This document shows positions 44,434-58,578 of a stretch of DNA of 64,000 nucleotides, piece by piece (within the stretch, counting starts at the first letter, position 1; each line of letters opens with the position of its first letter). The DNA comes from Rhynchospora pubera (lineage: Eukaryota; Streptophyta; Magnoliopsida; Poales; Cyperaceae). Both the position numbers and the translations under genes were made by a program. The stretch lies in NCBI GenBank assembly GCA_028095005.1, contig CM051459.1, forward strand, positions 204,019,902 through 204,083,901, given 5' to 3'. Under the pieces are notes generated by a model. It did no database searches. It saw only the letters and a program-made list of their open reading frames with translations, and was not told the origin of the DNA.

Positions 44434-44760
44434 CTTGACAGTAGGCCTGGCAAACGTGCCAAACGATCACGGAACACCCCATTTCCGTTTTCGTGTCGTT
44501 TCAGAAACGGAATCAAAGTAGCTGTTTCGTTTCCGTTCCGTTTTTGAAACGGTAGTGAAAATTTGTACCACATTCCATTTCGTTTCTGTTTTCCACTGTA
44601 ATTTCTTATTTTCCTGTCCCATTTCAGCAAAACGATATAATTATCTGTTCCGTTTCCGTTTTTGAAACGACAACGAAAGTTGGTGCCACATTCCGTTCCG
44701 GTTCTGAAAACGAAACGACATCACGTTTTTTATTTCCGTTTTGACAGGCCTACTTGACAG
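44434..44760. mobile_element. Ds-like hAT element, 311 bp
   Basis: The element is 44442-44752, between exact CTTGACAG duplications (44434-44441, 44753-44760). Ends TAGGCCTGGCAAACG and TAGGCCTGTCAAAACGG. The inside is full of CCGTTTCCGTTTT/GAAACGG motifs. It is the best-preserved of the four Ds-like copies. Confidence 0.92.
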
Positions 44761-44865
44761 GCGGACTTTTCTAGACGAATTTTGCCTTAATTTTTTAAGT
44801 CCAAATTTTACACGTTTGCGGCCATTTTTTGGCAATTTTTTTCGCAAAATCTTGAAACTTCATGG

Positions 44866-45467
44866 ACGTTTGGCACTGCCATCTCTTAAATTGCCATCGT
44901 TCCCATCGCATGTCAGCGCTCTTCCCTCACCTATATTCATCCAGCGCATATTATTTTTTGTTCATTTCGTTATTATAAAGAGTTCAATTTATTAGATATA
45001 AATGTTCTCTTTTCATTATAATTGTTCATTGTTTTATAATGTTCAGTATGTTCATTTTTATTATCTAAATGTTCAGTTGGGTCAATACAAATGTTCTGTT
45101 AATTGAGTATAAATGTTCAGTTAGTTGCAATAAAAAATATAAATATTATAAAAAATGTTATTACTAAACCAAGCGAAGGGGCCACGAACCGGACATAAAA
45201 CACATGAAAAAATTAGAAGGGGTCATGAACCGGTCCGGTTCAAATTAAAATTTTTCCGACTCTGTCCCTGGTGCGCCTCTCTCCAATAGCGCCTCAACGA
45301 TTCTATTTAATAAAACAATTAGTTGATGTGTTTAACTGAACACATTTGGTTATTAAATTGAACATATAAAACACATACTTGCTAGACACGTGAGGCTCGC
45401 GCACGTGCGCTATCTATTCAGCGATGGTGTGTGATGATAAATCTGCCGATGGCAGTTATCATTACTG
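44866..45467. mobile_element. larger, older member of the TGTTCA foldback family
   Basis: ACTGCCATCTCTTAAATTGCC with CCATCG at the left is answered by GCGATGG...CGATGGCAGT at the right (45418-45455). Between lie six AAATGTTC words (45000-45125) and GAACA words (45330-45375). Edges are approximate. Its right edge meets the inverted satellite piece. Confidence 0.55.
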
Positions 45468-45935
45468 CTTTATATGCGTAATTGCCATGTATAATCCAAA
45501 TCTTTTTTGAATAAATAAGACATGAATCGTATTCTGGACGGTATATAGAGTTTAAATATCGATTATTATAAATGAAATGACTTAGGATGAATTCAGAAAC
45601 GATTGAAATTCCAAATGACACTCAGAATTGCATTATTTGCATTTTATTTGCGTAATTACTATGTATAATCCATTCTATTTGGATAAATAACACATGGATC
45701 TTATTCTAAACAGTATAAAGAGTTTAAATTTAGAATATTGTGATGAAATGACTTAGAATGATTTTTGAAACGTTTGAAATGCTCAAATGATACTTGGAAT
45801 TGCATTATTTACATTTTATAAGCGTAATTACCATGTGTAATCCAATCTTTTTGAATAAATAAATATGAATAACATTCTAGACAATATAAATTATTTTAAT
45901 ATAAATTATTGTGATGAATTGACTCTGAATGAGTT
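45468..45935 (-). repeat. inverted outlier of the 172-bp satellite, about 2.7 monomers
   Basis: TATGCGTAATTGCC, TTTGCGTAATTAC and AAGCGTAATTACC recur at about 45474, 45646 and 45821 (spacing 172-175). The sequence is the complement of the monomer that fills 46695-62212. Confidence 0.9.
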
Positions 45936-46397
45936 CTATATCTCAATCAGTACAAGCCTTAAACGAAAGAAAATGTTAGTATTAACCATTAAGATAATGT
46001 TTTTTTTTTAATTTTAGTGAAGTGTACATTACTGTAATGAATATTCATGAAGTTTGTCGTATTGGTCAAGCAAAATAATTTGATCTTTTCGTATTTTCCA
46101 GAAAAAAAATCATTTGTATTTGGGAGATTTATTAAAGCTGATACGAACATATCATAAAAAAAATTTAAATTACATCAATTGATGTACTTGAAATTCAAAT
46201 CAAAGTGGTATTTTTTTTTTTCAAAAATGACATTGCTCTTTGAAGAAAGTGAGAAGATATTTTTGTTTTTCGAGAGAGGGAGAGAGCGAGGGATTAGAAA
46301 AGATAACTTTGCAATGGAAAAAAATATGACTAATAGAAATTTTCCTTAGTGATTTGGAAAGAACATCGTTGGAGATGGAAAGATGGGGAAGTATTAG
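45936..46397. other. spacer between inverted and direct satellite blocks
   Basis: AT-rich, no satellite similarity, gene or clear repeat pair. A GAGAGAGGGAGAGAG patch lies near 46273. Confidence 0.45.
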
Positions 46398-46694
46398 GAA
46401 TTATAAGTGTCATCGGCAAATATACCATCTCAGCCATCGCTAAATACAAAGTGAACATATACAGTAAATAAAGTGAACACATAGACAATTTAAGTGAACA
46501 CTTACAAACAAATAAGTGTTGTCATCACTTGTTCAGAAGTTTACATGCATATTCAACTTATTTTCATTGAACTTATTTGTCTGTATGTGTTCACTTAGAT
46601 CGTCTATATGTTCACTTTATTTGCTGTATATATTCACTTTATATTTAGCGATGGCAGGGATGGCAAAACTGCAGATGGCTGTAATCAATTTCCC
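46398..46694. mobile_element. foldback element with TGAACA/TGTTCA repeats, copy 2
   Basis: Nearly the same as 43623-43918 along its whole length, including the GCCATCGCTAAATA arms (46433 and ending 46655). The first satellite monomer (ATATAAAGTGCAAATAATGC) starts directly after it at 46695. Confidence 0.85.
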
Positions 46695-49012
46695 ATATAA
46701 AGTGCAAATAATGCAATTTTGAGTTTCATTTGAGCATTTCAGTTTCAGGATACATTTTAAGTCATTACATCCTAATAATCTACATTTAAACTCTTTATAC
46801 TGTCTAGCATATGATTCATGTATTATTTAATGAAAAAATTAGATTATACAGGGTAATTATGCATATAAAGTGCAAATAATGCAATTATGGGTATCATTTA
46901 AGCATTTCAATCGTTTCTGGACTCATTCTAAGTCATTTCATCACAATAATCTACATTTAAACTCTATATGCTGTCCAGAATATGATTCATGTGCTATTTA
47001 TCAAAAAAAGATTGGATTATACTTGGCAATTACACATATAAAGTGCAAATAATGCAATTCTTAGTATCATTTGAGTATTTCAATCGTTTCAGGATTCATT
47101 CTAAGTCATTTCATCACAATAATCTACATTTAAACTCTTTATACTATCTAGCATATGATTCATGTGTTATTTAATGACAAAAATTGGATCATGCATGGTA
47201 ATTACGGATATAAAGTGCAAATAATGCAATTCTGAGTATCATTTGAGTATTTCAATCGGTTCAGGATTCATTGTAAGCCATTTCATCACAATAATCCAAA
47301 TTTAAACATCTTATACTGTCCGGAATATGATTCATATATTATTTATTCAAAAAGATTGGATTATACACGGTAATTAAGCATATAATGTTTAGATAATGCA
47401 ATTTTGAGTATCATTTGAACATTTCAATTGTTTATGGATTCATTCTAAGCCATTTCATCACAATAATCTACAATTAAACTCGATATACTATCAAGAATAT
47501 GATTCATGTGTTATTTATTCCAAAAGATTTGTTTATACATGGTAATTATGCATATAAATTACAAATAATGCAATTGTGAGTATTATTTGACCATTTCAAT
47601 CGATTTTGAATTTATTCTAAATCATTTTATCACAATAATCAGCATTTAAACTCTTTATACCATCCACCATATGATCCATGTGTTATTCATTCAAAATGAT
47701 TGGATTATACATGGCAATTACGCATATAAAGTGCAAATAATGCAATTCTGAGTATCATTTGAGCATTTCAATTGTTTTTGGATTGATTCTAAGTCATTTC
47801 ATGACAATAATCTATATTTGAACTTCTTATTCTTTCCAGAATATGATTCATATGTTATTTATTCAAATAGATTGGATTATACTTGGTAATTACACATATA
47901 AAAAGCAAATAATGCAATTCTTAGTATCATTTGAAAATATCAATCATTTCATCATAATAATCTACAATTAAACTCGAGATACTATCTTGAATTTGATTCA
48001 TGTGTTATTTATTCAAAAAGGTTTGATTATACAAGATAGTATGCATATAAATTGCAAATAATGCAATTTTGAATATCATTTGAGCAATTCAATTGGTACA
48101 GAATTCATTCTAAATCATTTTATCAAAATAATCGACATTTATACTGTTTAATCTGCCTAGAATATGATTAATGTGTTATTTATTTAAAATGATTGGATTA
48201 TACATAGTAAAAACGTATAAAATGTAAATAATGCAATTATGAGTATCATTTGTGCATTTCAATCATTTCAGAATTTATTCTATGTCATTTCATTACAATA
48301 ATCTCTGTTTCAACGTTACATACTGTCTATAATATGATTCATGTGTTAGTTATTTAAAAACATGGGATTATACTTGGCAATTATGCATATTAAGTGCAAA
48401 TAATGCAATCCTGAGTATCTTTTGAGCATTTCAATCGTTTCAGTATTCATTCTAAATTATTCCATCACAATTATCAACATTTAAACTCTTTATACTATAT
48501 GGAATATAATTCATGTGTTATTCATACAAAAAGAATGAATTATACATGGCAATTACGGATATAAAATTGCAAATAATGCAATTCTCAGTATCATTTGAGT
48601 ATTTCAATCGTTTCTGAGTTCATTCGAAATCATTTCATCACAATAATCTACATTTAAACTGTTTATATTGTCCAAAATAAGATTCATGTGTTATTATTCA
48701 AAAAGATTAGATTATAAATGACAATTACGAATATAAAATGAAAATATTGCAAATCTGATTATCATTTGATCATTTCGATCGTTTCTGACTTCATTCTTTA
48801 TACTATCTGCATTATGATTCATGTGTTATCTATTCAAAAAGATTGGATTATAAATGACAATTACGCAAATAAGGTGCAAATAGTGCAATTCTAATTATCA
48901 TTTGAGCATTTCAATTGTTTCTGGATTCATTCTAAGTCATTTCATCACAATAATCTACAATTAAACTCTTTATACTGTCCAGAATATGATTCATGTGTTA
49001 ATTACTCAAAAG

Positions 49013-50030
49013 GATAGGATTATACATAGTAATCACGCTTATAAATTACAAAAATAATACATTTATGAGTATCATTTGAGCATTTCAATCGTTTCTGGAT
49101 TCATTCTAGGTCATTTTATCACAATAATCAATATTTAAACTCTTTATACTGTCTAGAATATGATACATGTGTTAGTTATTCTAAAAGATTAGATTATACG
49201 TGGTAATTACGCATATAAATTGTAAATAATGTAATTCTGCGTATCATTTGAGCATTTCATTGGTTTTCGGATTTATTCTATGTCATTTCATTACAATAAT
49301 TTATGTTTAACTCGATATACAATCTACAAAATGATTCATGTGTTATTTACTCAAAAAGATTTGAGGTAATTATGCATATAAATAGCAAATAATGCAATTC
49401 TAAGTATAATTTGAGCATTTCAATCTTTTCTGGATTCATTCTATGTCATTTCATCACAATAATCTAAATTTAATCTCGTCATACTGTCCAGAATATGATT
49501 CACGTGTTAATTACTCAAAAAGATAGGATTATACATTGTAATCACGCATATAAATTACAAAATAATACATTTGTGAGTATCATTTGAGCATTTCAATCGT
49601 TTTTGGATTCATTCTATGTCATTTTATCACTATAATCAACATTTAAACTCTTTATATTGTCTAGAATATGATACATGTGTTAGTTATTCTAAAAGATTGG
49701 ATTATACATGGTAATTACGCATATAAATTGCAAATAATGTAATTCTGAGTATCATTTGAGCATTTCAATGGTTTCTTGATTTATTCTATGTCATTTCACT
49801 ACAATAATTTATGCTTAAACTCGATATACAGTCTCGAAAAAGATTCATGTGTTATTTACTCAAAATTATTTGATTATACAAGGTAGTTATGCATATAAAT
49901 AGCAAATAATGCAAATCTGAGTATCATTTGAGCATTTCAATTATTTCTGGATTCATCCTAAGTCATTTCATGGCAATAATCCACATTTAAACTCCTTATA
50001 CTATCCAGAATATGATTCATATGTCATTTA
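49013..50030 (+). repeat. pair of diverged trimeric higher-order units, 509-bp offset
   Basis: The order of three distinctive monomers starting at 49013 (with GATACATGTGTTAGTTATTC and TTATGTTTAACTCGATATAC) repeats starting at 49522 with the same variants in the same order, but with many substitutions. The offset equals that of the pair at 57561. Confidence 0.75.
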
Positions 50031-53000
50031 TTCAAAAAGATTGGGTTTTACTTTGTAATTACGCATCTGCAATTCTAAGTATCATTTGAACATTTCAATC
50101 TTTTCTGGATTCATTGTAAGCCATTTCACCACAATTAAAGTCGAGATACTATCTAGAATATGATTCATTTGTTATTTATTCACAAAGATTAGATTATACA
50201 GGATATTATGCACATAAAATTCAAATAATGCAATTCTTAGTATCTTTTTAGTATTTCAATCAATTCTGAATTTATTCTAAATCATTTTATCCCAAATAAT
50301 CAACAGATTGGATTATCCATGGTAATTACGCATATAAATTGCAAATAACGCAATTTTGAGTATCATTTGAGCATTTCAATCGCTTCTGGATTTATTCTAT
50401 GTCATTTCATTACAATAATCTATGTTTAAACTCGATATACTATCTAGAATATGTTTCATGTGTTATTTTTTCAAAAAGATTTGATTATACATGGTAATTA
50501 CACATATAAGTGCAAATAATGCAATTTTGAGTTTTATTTGAGCATTTCAATTCTTTTCAGGATTCATTCTAAGTATTGCAACACAATAATTTACACTTAA
50601 ACACTTCATACTGTATGGAATATGATTCACGTGTTATTTATTCAAAAAGATTGGATTATAAATGGCAATTTTGCATATAAGTGCAAATAATGTCATTTCT
50701 AAGTATAATTTGAGCATTTTGATCATTTCTGGATTGATTCTCAGTCATTTTATCACAATAAGCTACATTTAAACTCTATATACAGTTTATAATATGATTC
50801 ATATGAAATTTTTTCAAAAATATTGGATTATACATGGAAATTGTTCATATAAATTACAAATAATGCATTTCTGAGTGTCATTTGAGCATTTCAATAGTTT
50901 CAGTATTCATTCTAAGTCATTTCATCACAATAATCTACATTTAATCTCATTATATTGTATGGAATATGATTCATGTGTTAATTATACAAAAAGAATGAAT
51001 TAAACATGGCAATTACGCATATAAAGTGCAAATAATGAAATTTTTAGTATCATTTGAGCATTTAAATCATTTTTGGGTTCATAAATAAATCATTTCGTCT
51101 CAATAATCTACATTTAAACTCTTTATACTGCCAAGAATATGATGCATGTGTTATTTATTTAAAAAAATATTGGATTAAACAAGGTAATCACGCATATAAA
51201 GTACAAAATAATACATTTCTGAGTATCATTTGTGCATTTCAATCGTTCCTGGATTTATTCTAAGTCATTTTATCACAATAATCTACATTTAACTCTTTAT
51301 ACTGTCTAGCATATCATTGATATGTTATTTATTCAAAAAATTGGATTATACATGGGAATTACGCATATAAAGTGCAAATAATGATATTCTGAGTATCTTT
51401 TGAGAATTTCAATCCTTTCAGTCTTCATTTTAAGTCATTTTATCACAATATAAACTACATTTAAACTCTATATACTGTCTATAATATGATTCATGTGTTA
51501 TTTATTCAAAAAAGATTGGATTATACATGACAATTATGCATATAAATTGCAAATAATGCAATTCTGAGTATCATTTGAGCATTTCTATTGTATCAGTATT
51601 CATTCTAAGTCATTTCAAAACAATAATGTCCATTTAATATGTTTACATTATACGGAATATGATTCATGTGTATTTATTTAAAAAGATTGGATTGTATATG
51701 GCAATTACACATATAAAATTCAAGTAATGCAATTTTGAGTATCATTTGAGCATTTAAATCGTTTATGGGTTCATAACAAGTCACATTTCAACACTTTATG
51801 CTCTCCAGAATATGATTCATGTGTTATTTATTCAAAATGATAGGTTTATACATGATAATCACGCATATAAAGTGCAAAAATAATGCATTTCTGAGTATCA
51901 TTTGAGCATTTTGATCATTTCTAAATTCATTCTAATTCATTTTATCACATTAATCTACTTTTAAACTCTTTATATTGTCTTTATTTTGATTCATGTGTTA
52001 TTTATTCAAAAAGATTGGATTATAAATGACAATTACGCATATAAAATGCAAATAGTGCAATTCTTATTATTATTTGAGAATTTCAATCGTTTCTCTGTGT
52101 TCATTCTAAGTCATTTCATCACAATAATCTACATTTAAACTCTATATACTTTCGAGAATATAATTCATGTGTTATTTATTCAAAAAGATTGGATTATACA
52201 CCGCAATTACGCATATAAATTGCAAATAATGCAATTCTGAGTGACATTTCTGCATTTCAATTGTTTCAAGATTTATTCTAAGTCATTTCATCACAGTAAC
52301 CCACATTTAAACTCTTTATACTGTCCAGCATATGATTCGTGTGTTATTTATTCAGAAAGATTGGATTATACATGGCAATTACGCATATAAAGTGCAAATA
52401 ATGCAATTCTGAGTATCATTTGAGCATTTCAATCTTTTTTGGATTCATCCTAAGTTATTTCATCACAATAACCTACATTTAAACTCTTTATACTGTTTAT
52501 CATACAATTCATATGTTATTTAATTAAACAAATTGGATTATACTTGGTAATTATGCATATAAAGTGCAAATAGTGCAATTTTGAGTATCCTTTGAGCATT
52601 TCAATTCTTTTCAGTAATCATTCAAAGCCACTTCATCACAATAATCCTCTTTTAAACTCTTCATACTGTCCAGAATATGATTCATGTGTTATTTAATCAA
52701 AAAGATTGGATTGTACAATACTGAGTATCATTTGAGCATTTGAATCGTTTCTGGATTCATTCTTAGTCATTTCATCACAATAATCTACTTTTAATCTTTT
52801 TATAATGTATGAAATATGATTCATGTGTTATTTATTCAAAAAGATTAGATTATCCTTGGCAGTTCCGCATGTAATGTCCGAATAATGCAATCCTGAGCAT
52901 CTTTTGTGCTTTTCAATCGTTTCTGGACTTATTCATGTCATTTCATTACAATAATCTATGTTTATATTCGATATAAAGTCTAGAATATGGTTCATGTGTT

Positions 53001-56000
53001 ATTTATTCAAAAAGATTTTATTATACAAGGTAATTATGCATAGAAATTGCAAATAATGCAATTCTGAGTATGATTTGAGCATTTCAATCATTTCAGTAAT
53101 CATTCTAAGTCATTTCATCACAATAATGTTCATTTAAACTCTTTATATTGAACAGAATATGATTCATGTGTTATTTATTCAAAAAGATATGTTTATACAT
53201 GTTAATCACGCATATAAAGTGCAAAATAATGCATTTCTAAGTATCATTTGAGCATTTGGATCATTTCTGAGTTCATTTTAAGTCATTTTATCAAAATAAT
53301 CTACCTTGAAACTCTTTATACTGTCTGTATTTTGATTCATGTGTTATTATTCAAGAAGATTAGATTATAAATGACAATTACCAATATAAAATGAAAATAT
53401 TGCAAATCTGATTATCATTTGAGCATTTTCAATCGTTTCTGTGTTCATTCTAAGTGACTTTATCATAGTAATCTACATATAAACTCTTTATACTGTCTGG
53501 AATATGATTCATGTGTTATATATTCAAAAAGATTGAATTATACATGGTAATTAAGCATATAAATTGCAAATAATGCAATTCTGAGTATCATTTGATCATT
53601 TCAATTGTTTCAATATTCATTATAAGTCATTTCATCACAATAATCTACATTTAATCTCTTTATATTGTATGGAATATGATTCATGTGTTATTTATTCAAA
53701 AAGAATGAATTATACATGCCAATTACTAAAATAAAATGCAAATAATGCAATTTTGAGTATCATTTGAGCATTTAAATTGTCTCTGGGTTCATAACAAGTC
53801 ATTTCATCTCAATAATCTGCATTTAAACTCTTCATATTGTCCAGAATATAATTCAGGTTTTATTTATTCAAAAAGACATCTTTATACATGATAATATAGC
53901 ATATAAAGTGCAAAATAATGCACTTATAAGCATCATTTGAGTATTTCGATCATTTATGGATTCATTCTAAGCCATTTTATCACAATAATCTACATTTAAA
54001 CTCTTTATACTGTCTGTATTATGATTCTTGTGTTACTCATTCAAAAAGATTGGCTTATAAATGACAATTACGCATATAAAATTAAAATAGTGCAATTCTG
54101 ATTATCATTTGAGCATTTCAATCGTTTCAAGATTCATTCTAGGTCATTTCATCACAATAATCTACATTTAAATTTTTTATACGGTCCAGAATATGATTCA
54201 TGTGTTATTTGCTTAAAAATATTGGATTATACATGGCAATTACGCATATAAAGTGCAAATAATGCAATTTTGAGTTTCATTTGAGAATTTCAATCGTTTC
54301 AAGATTCATTCTAAGTCATTTCATCACAACATCCTACATTTTAACTATTTATAATGTTCAGCATACGGTTCATGAGTTATTTATTCAAAAAGATTGGATT
54401 ATACATGGCAATTACGCGTAGAAAGTGCAAATAATGCAATTCTGAGTATCTTTTGAGCATTTCAATTGTTTCAGTCTTCATTCTATGTCATATCATAACA
54501 ATAATCTACATTTAAGCTCTTTATACTGTACGGAATATGATTCATGTGTTATTTTATTTAAAAAGATTAGATTATACATGGCAATTACGCATATAAAGTG
54601 CAAATAATGCAATTTTGAGTATCATTTGAGCATTTCAATCGTTTCTGGGTTCATTTAAGTCATTTCATTAGAATAATCTACATTTAAACTCTTATACTTT
54701 CTAGCATATGATTCAAGTGTTATTTAATGAAAAAATTGAATTATTCAAGGTAATTATGCATATAAAGTGGAAATAATGCTATTCTGAGTATCTTTTGAGC
54801 ATTTCAATTGGTTCTGGATACATTATGTGCCATTTCATCATAATAATTCACATTTAAACTACTTATACTGTCCAGAATATGATTCATGTGTTATTTATTC
54901 AAAAAGATTGGATTATAAATGGTAATTACGCATATAAATTGCAAATAAGGCAATTCTGAGTATCATTTGAACATTTCAATCGTTTTGTGATCCATTCTAA
55001 TTCATTTCATCACAATAATCTGCATTTAAACACTTTATACTGTCTAGCATATGATTCATGTAACATTGAATCAAAAAATTGGATTACGCAAGGTAATTAC
55101 GCATATAATTTGCAAATAATACAATTCTGAGTATCATTTGTGCATTTCAATCGGCTCTGTATTCATTCTAAGACATTTAATCACAATAATCCACATTTAA
55201 AATCCTTATATTATCAAAAATATTATTCATGTGTTATTTATTCAAAAAGATTGGGTTATACATCGTAATTACGCATATAAAATGTAAATAATGAAATTCG
55301 GAGTATCATTTCAACATTTCAATCATTTCTGGATTCATTCTAAGTCATTTGATCACAACAATCTACAATTAAACACGATATACCATCTACAATATGATTC
55401 ATATGTTATTTATTCCAAAAGATTTGATTATACATGGTAATTATGCATATAAATTGCAAAAAATGCAATTCTGAGTAAAATTTGAGCATTTCAATTGTTT
55501 CATTATTAATTCTAAGTCATTTCATCACAATAATCTACATTTAATCTTTTTATACTGTATGGAATATGATTCAAGTGTTATTTATTCAAAAAGAATGGAT
55601 TAAACATTGCTATTATGCATATAAAGTGCAAATAATACAATTTTGAGTATCATTTGAGCATTTCAATCTTTTTTGGGTTCATAACAAATAATTTCATCAC
55701 AATAATCTACATTTAAAAACACCTAATACTACCCATAATTTGATTCATATGTTATTTATTCAAAAATATTGGATTATAAATGGTAATCATGCATATGAAG
55801 TACAAAATAATGCTTTTTTCTGAGTATCATTTGTGCATTTCAATCGTTACTGGATTTATTCTAAGTCATTTTATCACAATAAACTATATTTTAACTCTTT
55901 ATACTGTCCAACATATGATAGATGTTATTTATTCATAAAGATTGGATTATACAAGACCATTACCCATATAAAGTGCAAATAATGCAATTCTGAGTATCTT

Positions 56001-57560
56001 TTGAGCATTTCAATCATTTAAGTCTTTATTCTAAGTCATTTCATCACAATAATCTACATTTAAACTCTTTATACTGTCCAGAATATCATTCATGTGTTAT
56101 ATATTTAAAAAGATTGGATTATACATGTCAATTACGCATATAAAGTGCAAATAATGCAATTTTGAGTATCATTTGAGCATTTCAATCATTTCAAGACTCA
56201 TTCTAAGTCATTTCATAACAATAATCTACATTTAATCTCTTTATACTGTATTGGAATATGATTCATGTGTTTTTATTCAAAAAGATTGGATTATACATGG
56301 TAATAACGCATATAAAGTACAAATAATACAATTTTGAGTATCATTTGTGCATTGCAATCATTTCTAGGTTCATTCCAAGTCATTTCATCACAAAAATCTT
56401 CATGTAACTCTTTATACTGTCCAGAATATGATTCATGTCTTATTTATTTAAAAAAATTGGATTATACTTGATAACTACGCATATAAAGTGCAAATAATGC
56501 TATTCTGAGTATCTATTGAACATTTTGATTGTTTCTGGATTCATTATAATAATTACAATTAAAGTTGAGATACTATCTAGAATATGATTTATTTCATATT
56601 TATTCAAAACTATTTGATTATACAGGATATTACGCAAATACATTGCAAATAATACAATTCTGAGTAGCATTTGAGCATTTCAATCGGTTCTAAATTCATT
56701 CTAAATCATTTTATCAAAATAATCAACATTAAACTTTTTTATACTATCTAGAATATAATTCATGGTAATTACGCATATAAATTGCAAATAATGCGATTCT
56801 GAGTATCATTTGAGTATTACAATCGTTGCAAGTTTTATTCTAAGTCATTTCATCACAATAATCTACATTTAAACTCTTTATACTGTCCAGCATATGATTG
56901 ATGTGTTATTTATTAAAAAAACGATAGGATTATACATCGCAATTATGCATATAAATTGCAAAAAATGCAATTTTTAGTATCATTTGGACATTTCAATCAT
57001 TTTTGGATTCATCCTAAGTCATTTCATCACACTAATCTACATTAAAGTGCAAATATTGGATTATACATGCAATTACGCATACAAAGTGCAAATAATGCAA
57101 TTCTGAGTATCTTTTGAGCATTTCAATTGTTTCAGGATTTATTCTAAGTCATTTCATCACATTAATTTACATTTAAATACTTCATACTGTCTAGCATATT
57201 ATTCAGGAGTTATTTAATGAAGAAAAATGGATTATACATGGTAATTACCCATATAAAGTGCAAATAATGCAATACTGAGAATCATTTGAGCATTTGAATT
57301 ATTTCTGGATTCGTTCTAAGTCATTTCATCACAGTAATCTACATCTAATCTCTTTATACTGTATGGAATATGATTCATGTGTTATTTATTCAAAAAGATA
57401 GTATTATACTTGGCAATTACGAATATAAAGTCCAAATAATGCAGTCCTGAGTATCATTTAAGCATTTCAATCGTCATTCTAAGTCATTTCATCACAATAA
57501 TCTACATTTAAACTCATTATACAGTATGTAATTTAATTCATGTGTTATTTATTCAAAAAG

Positions 57561-58578
57561 ATTGGATTATACATGGAAATTACGCATATAAAGTGCAAAT
57601 AATGACATTTCTAAGTATCATTTGAGCATTTCGATCATTTCTGGATTCATTATAAGTCATTTTATCTCAATAAACTACATTTAAACTCTATATACAGTTC
57701 AAAATATGATATATGTGTTATTTATTTTAAAAAGTTTGGATTATACATGGCAATTATGCATATAAATTGTAAATAATGCAATTCTGAGTATCATTTGAAC
57801 ATTTCAATCGTTTCAGTATTTATTCTAAGTCATTTCATCACAATAATCTACATTTAACTCTTTATACTGTATGGAATATGATTCATGTGTTATTTATTAA
57901 AAAAGAATGGATTAAACATGGCTATTAGGCATATAAAGTGCAAATAATACAATTTTGAGTATCATTTGTGCTTCGTTTCTGGATTTATTCTAACATTTTA
58001 TCGCAATAAACTACATTTTTACTCTTTATACTGTCCAGCATATGATTGATGTGTTATTTATTCAAAAAGATTGGATTATACATGGAAATTACGCATATAA
58101 AGTGCAAATAATGACATTTCTAAGTATCATTTGAGCATTTCGATCATTTCTGGATTCATTCTAAGTCATTTTATCTCAATAAACTACATTTAAACTCTAT
58201 ATACAGTTCAAAATATGATATATGTGTTATTTATTTTAAAAAGTTTGGATTATACATGGCAATTATGCATATAAATTGTAAATAATGCAATTCTGAGTAT
58301 CATTTGAACATTTCAATCGTTTCAGTATTTATTCTAAGTCATTTCATCACAATAATCTACATTTAACTCTTTATACTGTATGGAATATGATTCATGTGTT
58401 ATTTATTAAAAAAGAATGGATTAAACATGGCTATTACGCATATAAAGTGCAAATAATACAATTTTGAGTATCATTTGTGCTTCGTTTCTGGATTTATTCT
58501 AACATTTTATCGCAATAAACTACATTTTTACTCTTTATACTGTCCAGCATATGATTGATGTGTTATTTATTCAAAAAT
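57561..58578 (+). repeat. recent 509-bp trimer duplication in the satellite
   Basis: 57561-58069 and 58070-58578 align without gaps; I see three substitutions (CATTATAAG/CATTCTAAG, TATTAGGCA/TATTACGCA, and the last base). The unit is three monomers, one lacking about 7 bp (CATTTGTGCTTCGTTTCTGG). Adjacent monomers outside differ far more. Confidence 0.92.

Noticed and set aside
45390..45420. Second Helitron end at the GCGCACGTGCGC palindrome
   Set aside because: The palindrome is perfect, but no CTRR follows at the right distance; it lies inside a foldback element.
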